A stretch of DNA of 64,000 bases from Chlamydoabsidia padenii (Eukaryota; Mucoromycota; Mucoromycetes; Mucorales; Cunninghamellaceae): the NCBI GenBank assembly GCA_025330725.1, contig JAIWND010000013.1, forward strand, positions 496,001 through 560,000. The letters run 5' to 3'. Made by a program: the position numbers and the translations under genes. The notes below the pieces were generated by a model. The model searched no databases, had not been told where the DNA came from, and saw nothing but the letters and a program-made list of their open reading frames with translations. Of the stretch, positions 1-9,166 are shown piece after piece. The number at the start of each line of letters is the position of its first letter. The stretch's first letter is position 1.

Positions 1-373
1 CCTGTTGGATGGGATCCTACACTATCAAGTCCTTCCCCGTATCACTTTCCTGTATCAAAGTACCCTAGAATGAAGTCAATTGATTCTAGTTATACTCAGT
101 ATGATATCTGAGTGAAAAGATATCTTTTTCACAGAACAGCTCTTTTCTATAATATCACTTTACAATGTCCTCCTGAAAAGCCAAGTATATAGGTATCATG
201 TCAATTTTGACCATGTGTGATGATGGTGGGGAAGTTATTTTGGGTTCTATTGACGTGGCAGAAAGCGGGATTTGAAAAATGTTCCACCTCTCATAAAAAA
301 AAAAGTCGGGAGTTGTATCTTCCCCCTTCTTTCTCTTTACTTTTTATATTCATCTTTACGCTTCCTCACACCA
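1..373. other. Upstream region of the lectin gene
   Basis: No gene was recognised. It holds an exact GCGGGATTTGAA motif at 265-276, about 98 bp before the lectin ATG, and a second element, AAAGTCGGGAGTT, at 302-314. The reverse complement of that second element occurs exactly at 1987-1999, upstream of the F-box gene. Confidence 0.5.
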
Positions 374-521
374 ATGCGTTCACTGTTTACTTTGGTGATG
401 TCTGGCTTAGCCATGGTATCTCTCACTGCAGCACAAGCGACTCCACCAGCAAACGTCATTCTTCGAACACACTCCATCTCGATGCCCTATATTGGTAAGA
501 CTATCGTCTTTGACGAACTCA

Positions 522-561
<40 letters not shown>

Positions 562-1853
562 TCGCGTATATCTAACATTCTCTCTCTTCTTTTTATGCAG
601 ATGACGAACTTCAAAACCGTTGGTTTGACTTTGGAGGTGATACCATTATTAATACCAATCGCCATATCCGTTTGACTAGCAACAGACAATCGCAACTGGG
701 TCACTTGTGGTCTCGACTGGTAGGAGAAAGAACACTTATTATTATTACTATACTTGCATGTATTGAACTCAAATTATCTTTTTAAAATGTATTAGCCTAT
801 TACTGCCCACGACTTTGAAGTTGAATTTGAATTCAACGTTGACGGTCCTGCTGGCCATTTGTACGGTGATGGTTTTGCCAGTAAGTATTAAATATATGAT
901 ACTTCACACGCCTATTCAGCTATACTCACTTCTCTCTTATTCAGTGTGGTTGGCCAAGGAAAGAGCAAGTGAAGGAACTGTCTTTGGTTCCAAGGATAAA
1001 TTTGAAGGTCTTGGTGTATTCTTTGATACTTATGACAATGAACGCTCTCACGTAAGTAACTACTCGGATAAGGGGAAAGGGGAGGTCGATCAATATAACC
1101 AACTTCTCGTCTTTTGATATAGCGCCATACATTCCCATATATCAGCGCTATGCTTGGTGATGGACTTACCTCTTACGACAATGACAAGGATGGTCGCACA
1201 ACTGAACTCGATGGCTGTGAAGCTGATTTCCGGGCCAAGACATTCCCTACTCGTGCTCGTTTGACTTACTTTAAAAACAATTATCTCAAATTGGATGTGA
1301 TGTGGCGTGAAGAAGATTCTTGGGATCAATGCTTCAAGGTAAGAAAACCAATGATAAACTCCTATTGACTCTATAATATGCTTACTTCTTTAATCTTGTG
1401 TGTGTGTATGGGATATCAGGCATACGATGTTAAACTACCAAATCAAATTTACCTCGGCTTCTCTGCTCATACTGGTGACTTGACAGGTAAATTATCATCA
1501 AACAACACATACAAAAAAAGAAAAAGAAAAAGTAACTGATGGCTTATTTTTTTTTTCTTGTTTAGATAACCATGATATCATCTCGGTGACTACTAAAACC
1601 CTAGTACCTGAAGCTAAAGAAACCAAACCGGTAAGAATGGGATGGAGGGGGAGGATGAATCAGTATTGAAAAAGGTACTAATGATTGTATCTGTTACTTT
1701 GACATAAAGGTAAACTCACCATCAAAACCCAAGAAATCATCTGGTGGATTCTTTGCCTTCTTACTCAAGATTATGCTTGCTGCTGGGCTTATGGGTGTCC
1801 TATTTGTTGGTTATCGCATGTACGAAAAGAACAATCAAATGAAACGATTCTAG
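374..1853 (+). CDS. L-type (legume-like) lectin, VIP36/ERGIC-53 family cargo receptor
   Basis: Eight exons: 374-494, 601-719, 796-880, 945-1051, 1123-1338, 1420-1486, 1566-1630, 1710-1853, all GT-AG and phase consistent, giving about 307 residues. The N-terminus is a signal peptide (MRSLFTLVMSGLAMVSLTAA). The luminal lectin domain follows: WFDFGGDT, then DGFAMWLAKE, then GVFFDTYDNERSH, which carries the Asp/Asn/His positions used for calcium and mannose binding in the family, then a conserved Cys pair (DGCEADF and DQCFK). A single transmembrane helix (FFAFLLKIMLAAGLMGVLFV) precedes a short basic cytosolic tail ending KNNQMKRF. Family knowledge: these receptors carry glycoproteins between ER and Golgi. 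The tail lacks a classic KKXX signal, so VIP36/Emp46-like is a better label than strict ERGIC-53. The first intron contains a run of about 36 T. Confidence 0.9.
524..559 (+). repeat. Poly-T tract inside lectin intron 1
   Basis: An uninterrupted run of about 36 T lies inside intron 495-600, upstream of the acceptor TTTTATGCAG. Similar runs sit in introns or promoters at 7388-7421, 25584-25620 and 62577-62603. Confidence 0.9.
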
Positions 1854-2104
1854 ATATAGTAAATAAAATCTTAATTGATTCTGATGATTCTGATGATGGG
1901 GAGTTTATTTTATGTCTGTGGGTTGTCTTTGATGCATGGGGGCGGGATGTGTGTGTGTGTGTGTGTGGGCTGCACAAACTATTTTTAACTCCCGACTTTG
2001 ATTTTTTTTGGTAAAAAAGGTGGAAAGTATTTTTTTTTATTCCTCCCTTTTCCTCTTCTCTCCTTCTTTTACCTACTTTTATCTTCTCGTTTTAAATAGG
2101 AATT

Positions 2105-4270
2105 ATGGATCTTCCCCCCGAAATTCTTGGTAGTATATTCCAACATTTGTCACAACAGCGTTTACCACAGTGCGCCCTGGTCTGTCGACAGTGGTTACCG
2201 GTAGCAAGGAAACGTCTGTATCACACCATTGCACTCTACAACTTTGACCAGACCAAACGGCTTATTGCTTCAGTAAATGATAACAGTGGGGACCCTCCTC
2301 TTGGACAGTTGATTAGAAACATTGTTGGCGTACCCTCTGGTTTGGACGTTAAAGATATCAAGGCTCTGGAAATGCACTGCTCCTACCTGGAAAGGATCGA
2401 TCTTGGTAACCCATCTTATGTGCCCCTTTGGTACCACTTGAAACAACTATCACTTACCTCCATCAGCTTTAGGGATCGACGTATTGGACATTGGCTTATT
2501 AACCGCGGTCATCAACTAGATCGACTCACCACCAACTTGGATGCATTCTGGGGTCGATACTCACCTTATGCCTCATTCACCATGATCGTCATGACCTGTC
2601 CAGCTGGTCATTTTGCCAACCTGACATCGTTGACTCTGGCCAAAGGCGATACCAGCTTTTACTATCCTCACCATTCCGACCCCGAACTTGAACTGGATCC
2701 TCACCTATTACATACGATCCACCGTGCCTGTCCTGTCCTCACCGCCATCAAGTTTGTCTATCCTCGACTGCCAGTGTCGTTCAAGAACATGTCAACCACC
2801 TCCACTCTACCTCCAGTGACGACAGTGACCACCACATCGACCATCACCATCATTGAACGATTTGACACTATTCGTACTTTGAATCTCAAGATTAGCTCAC
2901 GGACATGCTCTGTGTTCTTTGACTTGTTTGCCATGATGTATCCCGCCATTGAACGACTGGATTTGGAAATTGAAGAAGTCAACAAGGACGATGATATTCG
3001 ACGACGACTACGTACACCTCAACTCTTTAACAATTACCGGGCGCGTTTATTGAACATGGCGACATCATTCAAGAATCTCAAGGAAATGCGATTACATACT
3101 TCTTTGACTCATGATATCTTGGAGGTGTATTGGGCGCATCATGGCTGGATCGATTGGGTGGATTCACGTTCTCTTCTCGGCGGCACCACGAGTGATTCTT
3201 CGATCGGGCAAAAGGTCAGTAGGAAACGGTTTGAACGGTTCGATATCACTTGTCGGAATGCGCTTGTGCGGAATGACGACGAGAACCGAATCTATGTTGG
3301 CAATGGCACAAGTTTGGTACAGCTATCTCACCTCTCTATCTCTTTAGATATGTTTTTACCAAGGTTGATGAACACCTCTTTACTCCATGGACAACAGTTA
3401 TGGCCTTATCTCACCACTTTATACCTCAAGACAAACAAGTACAAGGTTATTGTCATGGAGACCTTGCTATCGGCTGCTCCTCTTTTGGTCTCGTTGACAT
3501 TGGATGCTGTAACTTTTAAATCATTGCTTGGGGGGAATCGAAAATCGGTGGAACAACGGAGAAATACCAAGAAGCCAAGGATACAGTATCAAGGTGATGA
3601 TGGCGGGACATTCGACAAGGAAAAGGGAAATAACAGCAACGACGACAATACTGGTGTGCCTTTACATGGATTGGAGGAACTTCATTTGTCTAACTGCGAA
3701 TTACCAGCGATGGATATGATCACTCAGTGGATGGCAAGGTGTCCGAAATTAAAGGGACTGTCGGGGCGGAAACTGGACTTTTACGGTCGAAACAATGTGG
3801 ACGATCATGTTACTGCTCCTGATTTGACTATTCACCGTGGCGATGCTTCAAAACAACAACAAGACTGGAAAGATGATCGACCTCTCTCCTTGGTATCCAT
3901 TAGTGACTGGTCTCCATACAGCAAAGAAGACTATATCCAATCATCACCTCTTATTCATATCAATGCACCTCATCATCAACTGGAATATGTGTCTTTGGAA
4001 GACATTCATTATCATGACATCTCATTGGTCAAGGTGGGTGACTCTATGGTGAAGGATCAGCAACATTATGGACTCTTTTTATCTTTAGTGGTGGAACAAT
4101 TATGGCGATCTCCTCATTCCGATGGCTTTTTTACCGACATACATCTTGACTGTTACTCCAACACCCCGCAAAAAGCTTATTTTGCTCAAACCTGTACTGG
4201 ATCCATGATTCAAAGTCCCAAAGGATATATCAAATTGACTTGTCAAAGTCTGGATGGCTTTGCTTGGTAG
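2105..4270 (+). CDS. F-box protein, 721 residues
   Basis: One uninterrupted exon of 721 codons. The first 45 residues are an F-box (MDLPPEILGSIFQHLSQQ...CALVCRQWLPVARKRLYHTI), the Skp1-binding motif of SCF ubiquitin ligases. The rest is a long leucine-rich, irregular repeat region (for example LTSLTLAKGD, LEELHLSNCELP), as in fungal F-box/LRR substrate adaptors. A hydrophilic insert (about residues 480-525) interrupts the repeats. The start is chosen because the F-box begins directly at this Met and an AT-rich TTTTAAATAGGAATT leader precedes it. The target protein cannot be told from sequence. Upstream, AACTCCCGACTTT at 1987-1999 mirrors an element before the lectin gene. Confidence 0.85.
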   Translation: MDLPPEILGSIFQHLSQQRLPQCALVCRQWLPVARKRLYHTIALYNFDQTKRLIASVNDNSGDPPLGQLIRNIVGVPSGLDVKDIKALEMHCSYLERIDLGNPSYVPLWYHLKQLSLTSISFRDRRIGHWLINRGHQLDRLTTNLDAFWGRYSPYASFTMIVMTCPAGHFANLTSLTLAKGDTSFYYPHHSDPELELDPHLLHTIHRACPVLTAIKFVYPRLPVSFKNMSTTSTLPPVTTVTTTSTITIIERFDTIRTLNLKISSRTCSVFFDLFAMMYPAIERLDLEIEEVNKDDDIRRRLRTPQLFNNYRARLLNMATSFKNLKEMRLHTSLTHDILEVYWAHHGWIDWVDSRSLLGGTTSDSSIGQKVSRKRFERFDITCRNALVRNDDENRIYVGNGTSLVQLSHLSISLDMFLPRLMNTSLLHGQQLWPYLTTLYLKTNKYKVIVMETLLSAAPLLVSLTLDAVTFKSLLGGNRKSVEQRRNTKKPRIQYQGDDGGTFDKEKGNNSNDDNTGVPLHGLEELHLSNCELPAMDMITQWMARCPKLKGLSGRKLDFYGRNNVDDHVTAPDLTIHRGDASKQQQDWKDDRPLSLVSISDWSPYSKEDYIQSSPLIHINAPHHQLEYVSLEDIHYHDISLVKVGDSMVKDQQHYGLFLSLVVEQLWRSPHSDGFFTDIHLDCYSNTPQKAYFAQTCTGSMIQSPKGYIKLTCQSLDGFAW

Positions 4271-4750
4271 ATATAGTATTCCCTTCCCCTCTTTTTTTTT
4301 TCCCCTCAATATATAGTATATAGATCATTAGTCATCACTTAATACTACTTTTATCATTCTACATGATGAAATAACAATTCTAACTCAATAAACAAAATGT
4401 CTTTTTTTTATATTTTACTGGTAAATGTGTGTGTATGATATGAATCCATTTATAATATCATGGTAATACTTAGATTTAAATGATGGCTACATCTATATAG
4501 GTATAATAGGTGTCTGTTATATACAATTCAAATGATACATAGAGAGTGGGCAAACAGATTTAAAAAAAAGGAACATTGCGGTATTTAAAATGTAAACTCC
4601 GCAATTCATGCAACATGCATTTTTCATTAAAAAATGTCCCCGAACATCTATATGATTTGAATGTTGACCTACCCTTTTATTTGATCCTTTTCCTCTTTAT
4701 ATTTATTCGAAAGACGTAAAAGAAAAAAGAACAGGAAAAAAAAAAACGCT
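4271..4750. other. Intergenic, no gene seen
   Basis: AT-rich spacer between the F-box and LIM genes. AATAAA-like signals near 4386 fit the F-box 3' end. A TATA-like TTTATATTTATTC near 4695 precedes the LIM start. No open frame looks coding. Confidence 0.5.
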
Positions 4751-6251
4751 ATGCCTTATTGTAAACGATGTGGAGAGTTGGGACGAGAAGCCAAATGCAA
4801 AAAATGTGGTTCCAGTTTACCATTGGGTAAGTTGATCTTATTGTTATCGATCATCCCCCTAAAAAAGTAACCATTAATCCCCCGATTTTTTTTTTTTTTT
4901 TGAATCAGTCTTTTCAACAGTATCCATTGATACTAGTATAGATCGCTGGCAATCAAGGTAAACCCTATATTTGAGATTTAGAAGAAGAAGAAGAAGAAGA
5001 AGAAAGATCGATTGACCCTTTTATAGCAAGTACTTGGATCAAGTGGTAGGAACAAGTCCCAAAGAAGAAGCTGTTATTCGGCGAAACATTACCAAGAGTA
5101 AACTCCAGGAGCGTCGTAGAATACCATCAGTTCTATTTGATAAAAAGTGTCGTATCGTACCTCTACCATCTATATCCACCACCTCACCCATAGAAAGAGA
5201 TGATTGTGCCCATTGTCATAAACCTTTAACTGGTAAGTTGGTGCAACTACCCCATGATAATCATGGTCCTGGTAAAAAGTATCATTGGTCATGTATGGTG
5301 TGTCATCAATGTCATCAGCCTTTTCAGACAACCGGTGTTTATTTTGACCCATTTAAAAATGCATATCATTTAAAAGTAATTATATATAAAAAAAAAAGGG
5401 GGGGGGAGGGAAGAGGATGATACTATTCTATATGACTAAACAATATCTAATGTCATCTTGATAGTGTGTTGGTATTACACCTACCGATGAAAAGTCCTGC
5501 GACCAATGCCACCTGCCTATAGATGACCACTACTTGAATATCCATTTATATGTAGTGCATCCTCAAGTAAGCAAGACATCAAATGAGTATAATTATTACT
5601 AATGTCCCCGATATTTTTCCCACCTTACCATCAAGTGTTTTCGATGTATGGATTGCCAAACAGTGTTAAAGCCAGCCAGTATCTATTATCATAAAAATCA
5701 AGATCAGTCTGATCACATCCTTTGCCGCACCTGCTACCAAGGAGATGATGATGAGCATTTGCAAATAGTGCCCCAGTGCCAACAAGTGGAATACCCCACT
5801 AAACAACTAATTCACCATCCTTCCATGTCACCCACATCGCCATTATCGTTTGATAACATACCACCTGTTCAACCTTCAGATTTGTTGAGTTCCAAAAAAA
5901 AGCACGGCAGCTTCCAACGGTTTGGTACTGTCAAAGTATGCCCAGGATGTCAAGATCGTATCACTTCCTTCCATGACGAACGTACTGGCCCTCGTGCTGC
6001 TAAATGGCATCGCCAGTGTTTGGTTTGTTGCTCTTGTCAAAAGGTATTGGATTCGTCGGCCAAGGTCCATCAAGCGCCTGAGAGTGATCGTTTGGTGCCT
6101 TCGTGTACCACTTGTTTGGTAAGTAAGAGAGAGAGAGAGACATAGGATTCCACATAATTGATTGTATTAATACTTCATTTAATAGTTACAAAAGAAGAAT
6201 ACAAATCAAAAGAGGAATAGTGTGTTCATTAAGGAATGGTGCAAAACATAA
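4751..6251 (+). CDS. Three-LIM-domain protein with an N-terminal zinc ribbon
   Basis: Six exons: 4751-4826, 4909-4957, 5027-5375, 5465-5566, 5636-6118, 6186-6251; about 374 residues. The N-terminus has a small CxxC...CxxC zinc ribbon (MPYCKRCGELGREAKCKKCG). LIM1 starts CAHCHKPLTG and has HWSCMVCHQC. LIM2 starts CDQCHLPI and runs through HPQCFRCMDC to CRTC. After a Ser/Pro-rich linker, LIM3 runs CPGCQDRI...WHRQCLVCCSCQ...CTTC. Two splice junctions fall next to or inside zinc ligands (K|C and HPQ|CFRC), which fixes the exon calls. LIM domains are protein-protein interaction modules; fungal examples act with actin, cell polarity or paxillin-like adhesion, but the partner is not visible here. The last 21-residue exon is the least certain; the 3' end is supported by AATAAA-like strings just after the stop. 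Confidence 0.8.
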
Positions 6252-6284
6252 TAAAAGAAAGTGGAATAAAGAAGCAAAGAAATG

Positions 6285-6296
6285 ACGGGATTTAAA
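6285..6296 (+). promoter_or_regulatory. GCGGGATTTGAA-like motif (ACGGGATTTAAA)
   Basis: Two mismatches to the window-wide motif. It lies 34 bp after the LIM stop and about 63 bp before the ATG of the small candidate gene at 6359, the same spacing as at better supported genes. This hints that a promoter lies here. Confidence 0.4.
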
Positions 6297-6358
6297 AATG
6301 ATTTTATTTTAAAAAGTTGAACTGTATTCCCACACCTTTTTCTTTTCTTTCCTCTCCA

Positions 6359-6570
6359 ATGTCAAGTGGTGCCTCCCATGGATTGTCAACCCTTTGGCTA
6401 AACGGTAGGCTTTATCAAGACAAGATGACAAAACATAGCTATTCCATTTTAGCCTTTGATTTGAACAATACAAGGTAATACAACAAAAGGATATCTTATT
6501 ATCTAGACTAGGTGAACTGAACTACACCATCAAATCCACATCATCACCCATTAATCCAAGCGACGTATAA
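6359..6570 (+). CDS. Candidate small gene (about 43 or 59 residues), unrecognised
   Basis: ATG at 6359 opens MSSGASHGLSTLWLN. A possible 48-bp intron (6406-6453, GTAGGC...TTTTAG) is a multiple of three, so retained and spliced forms both stay in frame. A second intron (from GTAATA at about 6476 to ATCTAG at 6506) leads to RLGELNYTIKSTSSPINPSDV and a TAA at 6568-6570. Support is the in-phase splicing and an upstream promoter-like motif. I do not recognise the protein. It overlaps the 3' end of another weak candidate on the minus strand, so both cannot be right as drawn. Confidence 0.3.
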
Positions 6571-6878
6571 TGACAGCACAGATACGAATCCTCCACTTGA
6601 CCTTGACACCGAATAGTTTGTGGGAAACCACCAATTTGCCTTCTGGTCAACCTTTTTTTTTTTTTTTTTTTTTAAATCAACTGTGATAGTGAATCGATCT
6701 CTCTGATGGTGCGATAGTTATTAGGCGGTAGACAACTGGGTAGATTATGATCGACTCTAGGGCGGAGAGAGAGGGGTGACGACTAAACGAGAAGCAATGG
6801 CAGATTCATATTACTTACCTTCTTTTTAGTGGGGGGGGGAATAAAAAACAGGTAAATACAGATCCATTTGGCAACCAT
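6551..6878 (-). other. Coding-like minus-strand fragment, unrecognised
   Basis: On the minus strand, an ATG at 6878 gives MVAKWICIYLFF...TKKK, then a clean GTAAGT...TTTAG intron, then an in-phase exon (from 6782) reading RPRVDHNLPSCLPPNNYR and ending SLSQLI with TAA at 6672. Beyond a poly-A stretch another open piece (HKLFGVKVKWRIRICAVII) ends at 6551. The pieces look protein-like, but no donor joins the last two in frame. It may be a small gene or a decayed one. Confidence 0.25.
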
Positions 6879-7384
6879 TATCTTGATAAAGTGATCTTCT
6901 ATGTTTATAGGGTGCAGAATGGATGATTCTAAAACGTGGTATTAACAAGAACAAGCTCCTGGTACTTTAATGAACGAACACTTGCTTGGTATGTCCGTGT
7001 GGTGTGGATGGATTATTGGATTCTCGCCACCCTCCTTCTCTCAAGAATTACTACTTCTCTTCATACTTGGATCCATTTAGTGTTGTTTAATTTTAGCACT
7101 TGTAATAGACCTTTTTTTACAATAAAATAAAACTTGTCTTTATATTCAATTTATCAGTGATTATGGATTTAGGACAATGACAATCCCACCAGCAGCTTTA
7201 GTACTCGAAATGACCAATTTATCATTTCGCATGAAAAGTGACCCTATGTCTTTTTTTTTTTTTCCAGAGGGTATGTATGTATGTAGGCTATTGTGTGGAG
7301 TGATGATTCTGTATGTAATTGTGTATAATTTGGACATGTGCTTTGGTTTGTGGGTTTGATTCGTAAATAGCTGTGCTTTCATGC

Positions 7385-7422
<38 letters not shown>

Positions 7423-7519
7423 ACCTTCCGCTCAGATCTGCATATAAAAACTTGGATCGAAAGTTTGAATGATACCAACTACTCGTTTCTTGTATTGATC
7501 TTTTATTTTCTCCCCTACT
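6879..7519. other. Spacer upstream of the homeobox gene
   Basis: AATAAAATAAAA near 7121 looks like a plus-strand polyadenylation signal for an unidentified transcript. A T run of about 34 lies at 7388-7421, about 100 bp before the homeobox ATG. No confident gene. Confidence 0.4.
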
Positions 7520-8395
7520 ATGACTGGCTCACTAGACAGACCTCGAACCACCAATTCCTTTTCAGTCAAAAAGATCTGTACCGGTGAAGAATCGATACTC
7601 AACACCAGTAATGAATTGACACATTCACCAAAGGAAAATGATGATGACAACAATGATAATGACACTCATCGATCATGGTCACCAGTCATCAAACCTAGAC
7701 GCAGATTCTCAACAGACGAAATCCGGTTTTTAGAAGAAGAATACTTCAAGGATATCAATCCATCTTCCGACTACTTGCAAATGATAGCGAACAAGTTGGG
7801 TACTACCCGTCGAGTCATCACCACCTGGTTTCAAAACCATCGAGCAAAAGGAAAACGGACCTACAGCCACAAAAAAATCATCACAAAAGATTGCAAGTCG
7901 AACACGCCACAAAGAAAGGATATCAAAGGTAAAATGGCGGAGACTCACATTTGCATGAATTCGACGGAGGTTGAATATCATCCCATTTCATTCCCCGCCC
8001 CCTGTGCTCCTGATCCTGCTCCGGCTACTTTGAACATGCACAATGACCCTTCCCATCATCATAATTATTATCCTTATAGTCACCATTATTATCAGCAACA
8101 ACAGCATTACTTTGATGATATCACACCATCTGACGATTCTTTCACTTCTAATCAGATCGATGGGAATATGTCTGCTTGGAATACTAATGTTCACCCACAA
8201 TCGACTATTACCCAATCAGACTCTTTTTGGGACAACTGGCATCCATCATCGACTCCGTTGCAATTTACTACTCCCTATCATAATAACAGTGAGGATCTTT
8301 ACAATCAACTGAGCCACCCGCCTTTACCACAATGCTGTCTAGTGGAATTATATACTGGATCACCTTGTCCATTTCATTCTTTTTACTCTGTATAG
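7520..8395 (+). CDS. Homeodomain transcription factor, 291 residues
   Basis: Single exon. The homeodomain spans about residues 59-116: RRRFSTDEIRFLEEEYFKD, helix 2 YLQMIANKLG, and recognition helix RVITTWFQNHRAKGKR. The invariant W48, F49, N51 and R53 are present, while position 52 is His instead of the usual Arg. An acidic Asp/Asn stretch precedes the domain. The C-terminal half is rich in His, Tyr, Gln and Pro, typical of fungal activation regions. Expected to be nuclear and to bind a TAAT-type core. The start is the first Met after a pyrimidine-rich leader. It does not carry a TALE three-residue loop insertion, so it is a typical (non-TALE) homeodomain. Confidence 0.85.
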   Translation: MTGSLDRPRTTNSFSVKKICTGEESILNTSNELTHSPKENDDDNNDNDTHRSWSPVIKPRRRFSTDEIRFLEEEYFKDINPSSDYLQMIANKLGTTRRVITTWFQNHRAKGKRTYSHKKIITKDCKSNTPQRKDIKGKMAETHICMNSTEVEYHPISFPAPCAPDPAPATLNMHNDPSHHHNYYPYSHHYYQQQQHYFDDITPSDDSFTSNQIDGNMSAWNTNVHPQSTITQSDSFWDNWHPSSTPLQFTTPYHNNSEDLYNQLSHPPLPQCCLVELYTGSPCPFHSFYSV

Positions 8396-8563
8396 TTTCC
8401 TCACAGACACCAGTTTCCCATTTATTTTCTTTTTTTTTGAAGTCAAAATAAATGTTTTATTTTATAAATATATGTTAAAAGGCATCATTTATCATCACAT
8501 AAACTAAACTAGGAAGAGGGGCTACACAAAGTTCCACAGTTCCACATCCATTTACTGTATGTG
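8396..8563. other. Short convergent 3' spacer
   Basis: AATAAATG near 8448 is the likely homeobox polyadenylation signal. Nothing else is seen. Confidence 0.4.
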
Positions 8564-8761
8564 TCATTCAACATTGGTGATAAAGACACCTTCTCGTCTG
8601 GTAGTGGCAAACCAAGGATAATATGTTGCGGTGTTGATTTGTTGAAACCAAAGACAAGTACAAATAGAATTCATGTGTAAAGGATAAATGCTTGTTGTAG
8701 TCGTGTTGGTCGTGTTTATTTGAGTGGTATCCCCATTGTTAAACGTAGAGAAGCTGTTGAC
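8564..8761 (-). other. Candidate terminal exon of a small minus-strand gene
   Basis: Reading leftwards from an acceptor TTCTTATAG at 8762-8770, an open frame of 65 codons begins VNSFSTFNNGD, passes MNSICTCLWFQQINTATYY and ends FITNVE with TGA at 8564-8566. The piece is Asn/Thr-rich with a Cys/Trp/Tyr patch. An ATGAATTCACATTACAG at about 8815 could be the start but does not splice in phase. If real, the gene would diverge from the beta-adaptin gene. Unrecognised. Confidence 0.3.
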
Positions 8762-9015
8762 CTATAAGAATGGTAAAAAGTAAAAGTGATAAGTACCGCT
8801 GTAATGTGAATTCATGAGACGGAAAGAAGAGAGAAGTGAGAATAAAGGATTCCCCGATAATGTCACTTTTTTAAACGCCGTTTGACTTTTGTGTCACACA
8901 GAATATACTCATTTGACTTTTTTCGTGTCTTTTTGTTTTCCCTCTCTTTCTTTCTTCTACCTCTTACTTTACACATTCACTCTTATAATTAAAAGCATTT
9001 TGACTACCTATCTTT

Positions 9016-9123
9016 ATGAATCGGCCGAAATTCTTTACGACAAACAAAAAAGGTAATGATAACCATTGTCAAGTTTTGAAAAGGACGATACTGTTTCATC
9101 ATGATGATATTCAATCAACTAAT

Positions 9124-9166
<43 letters not shown>

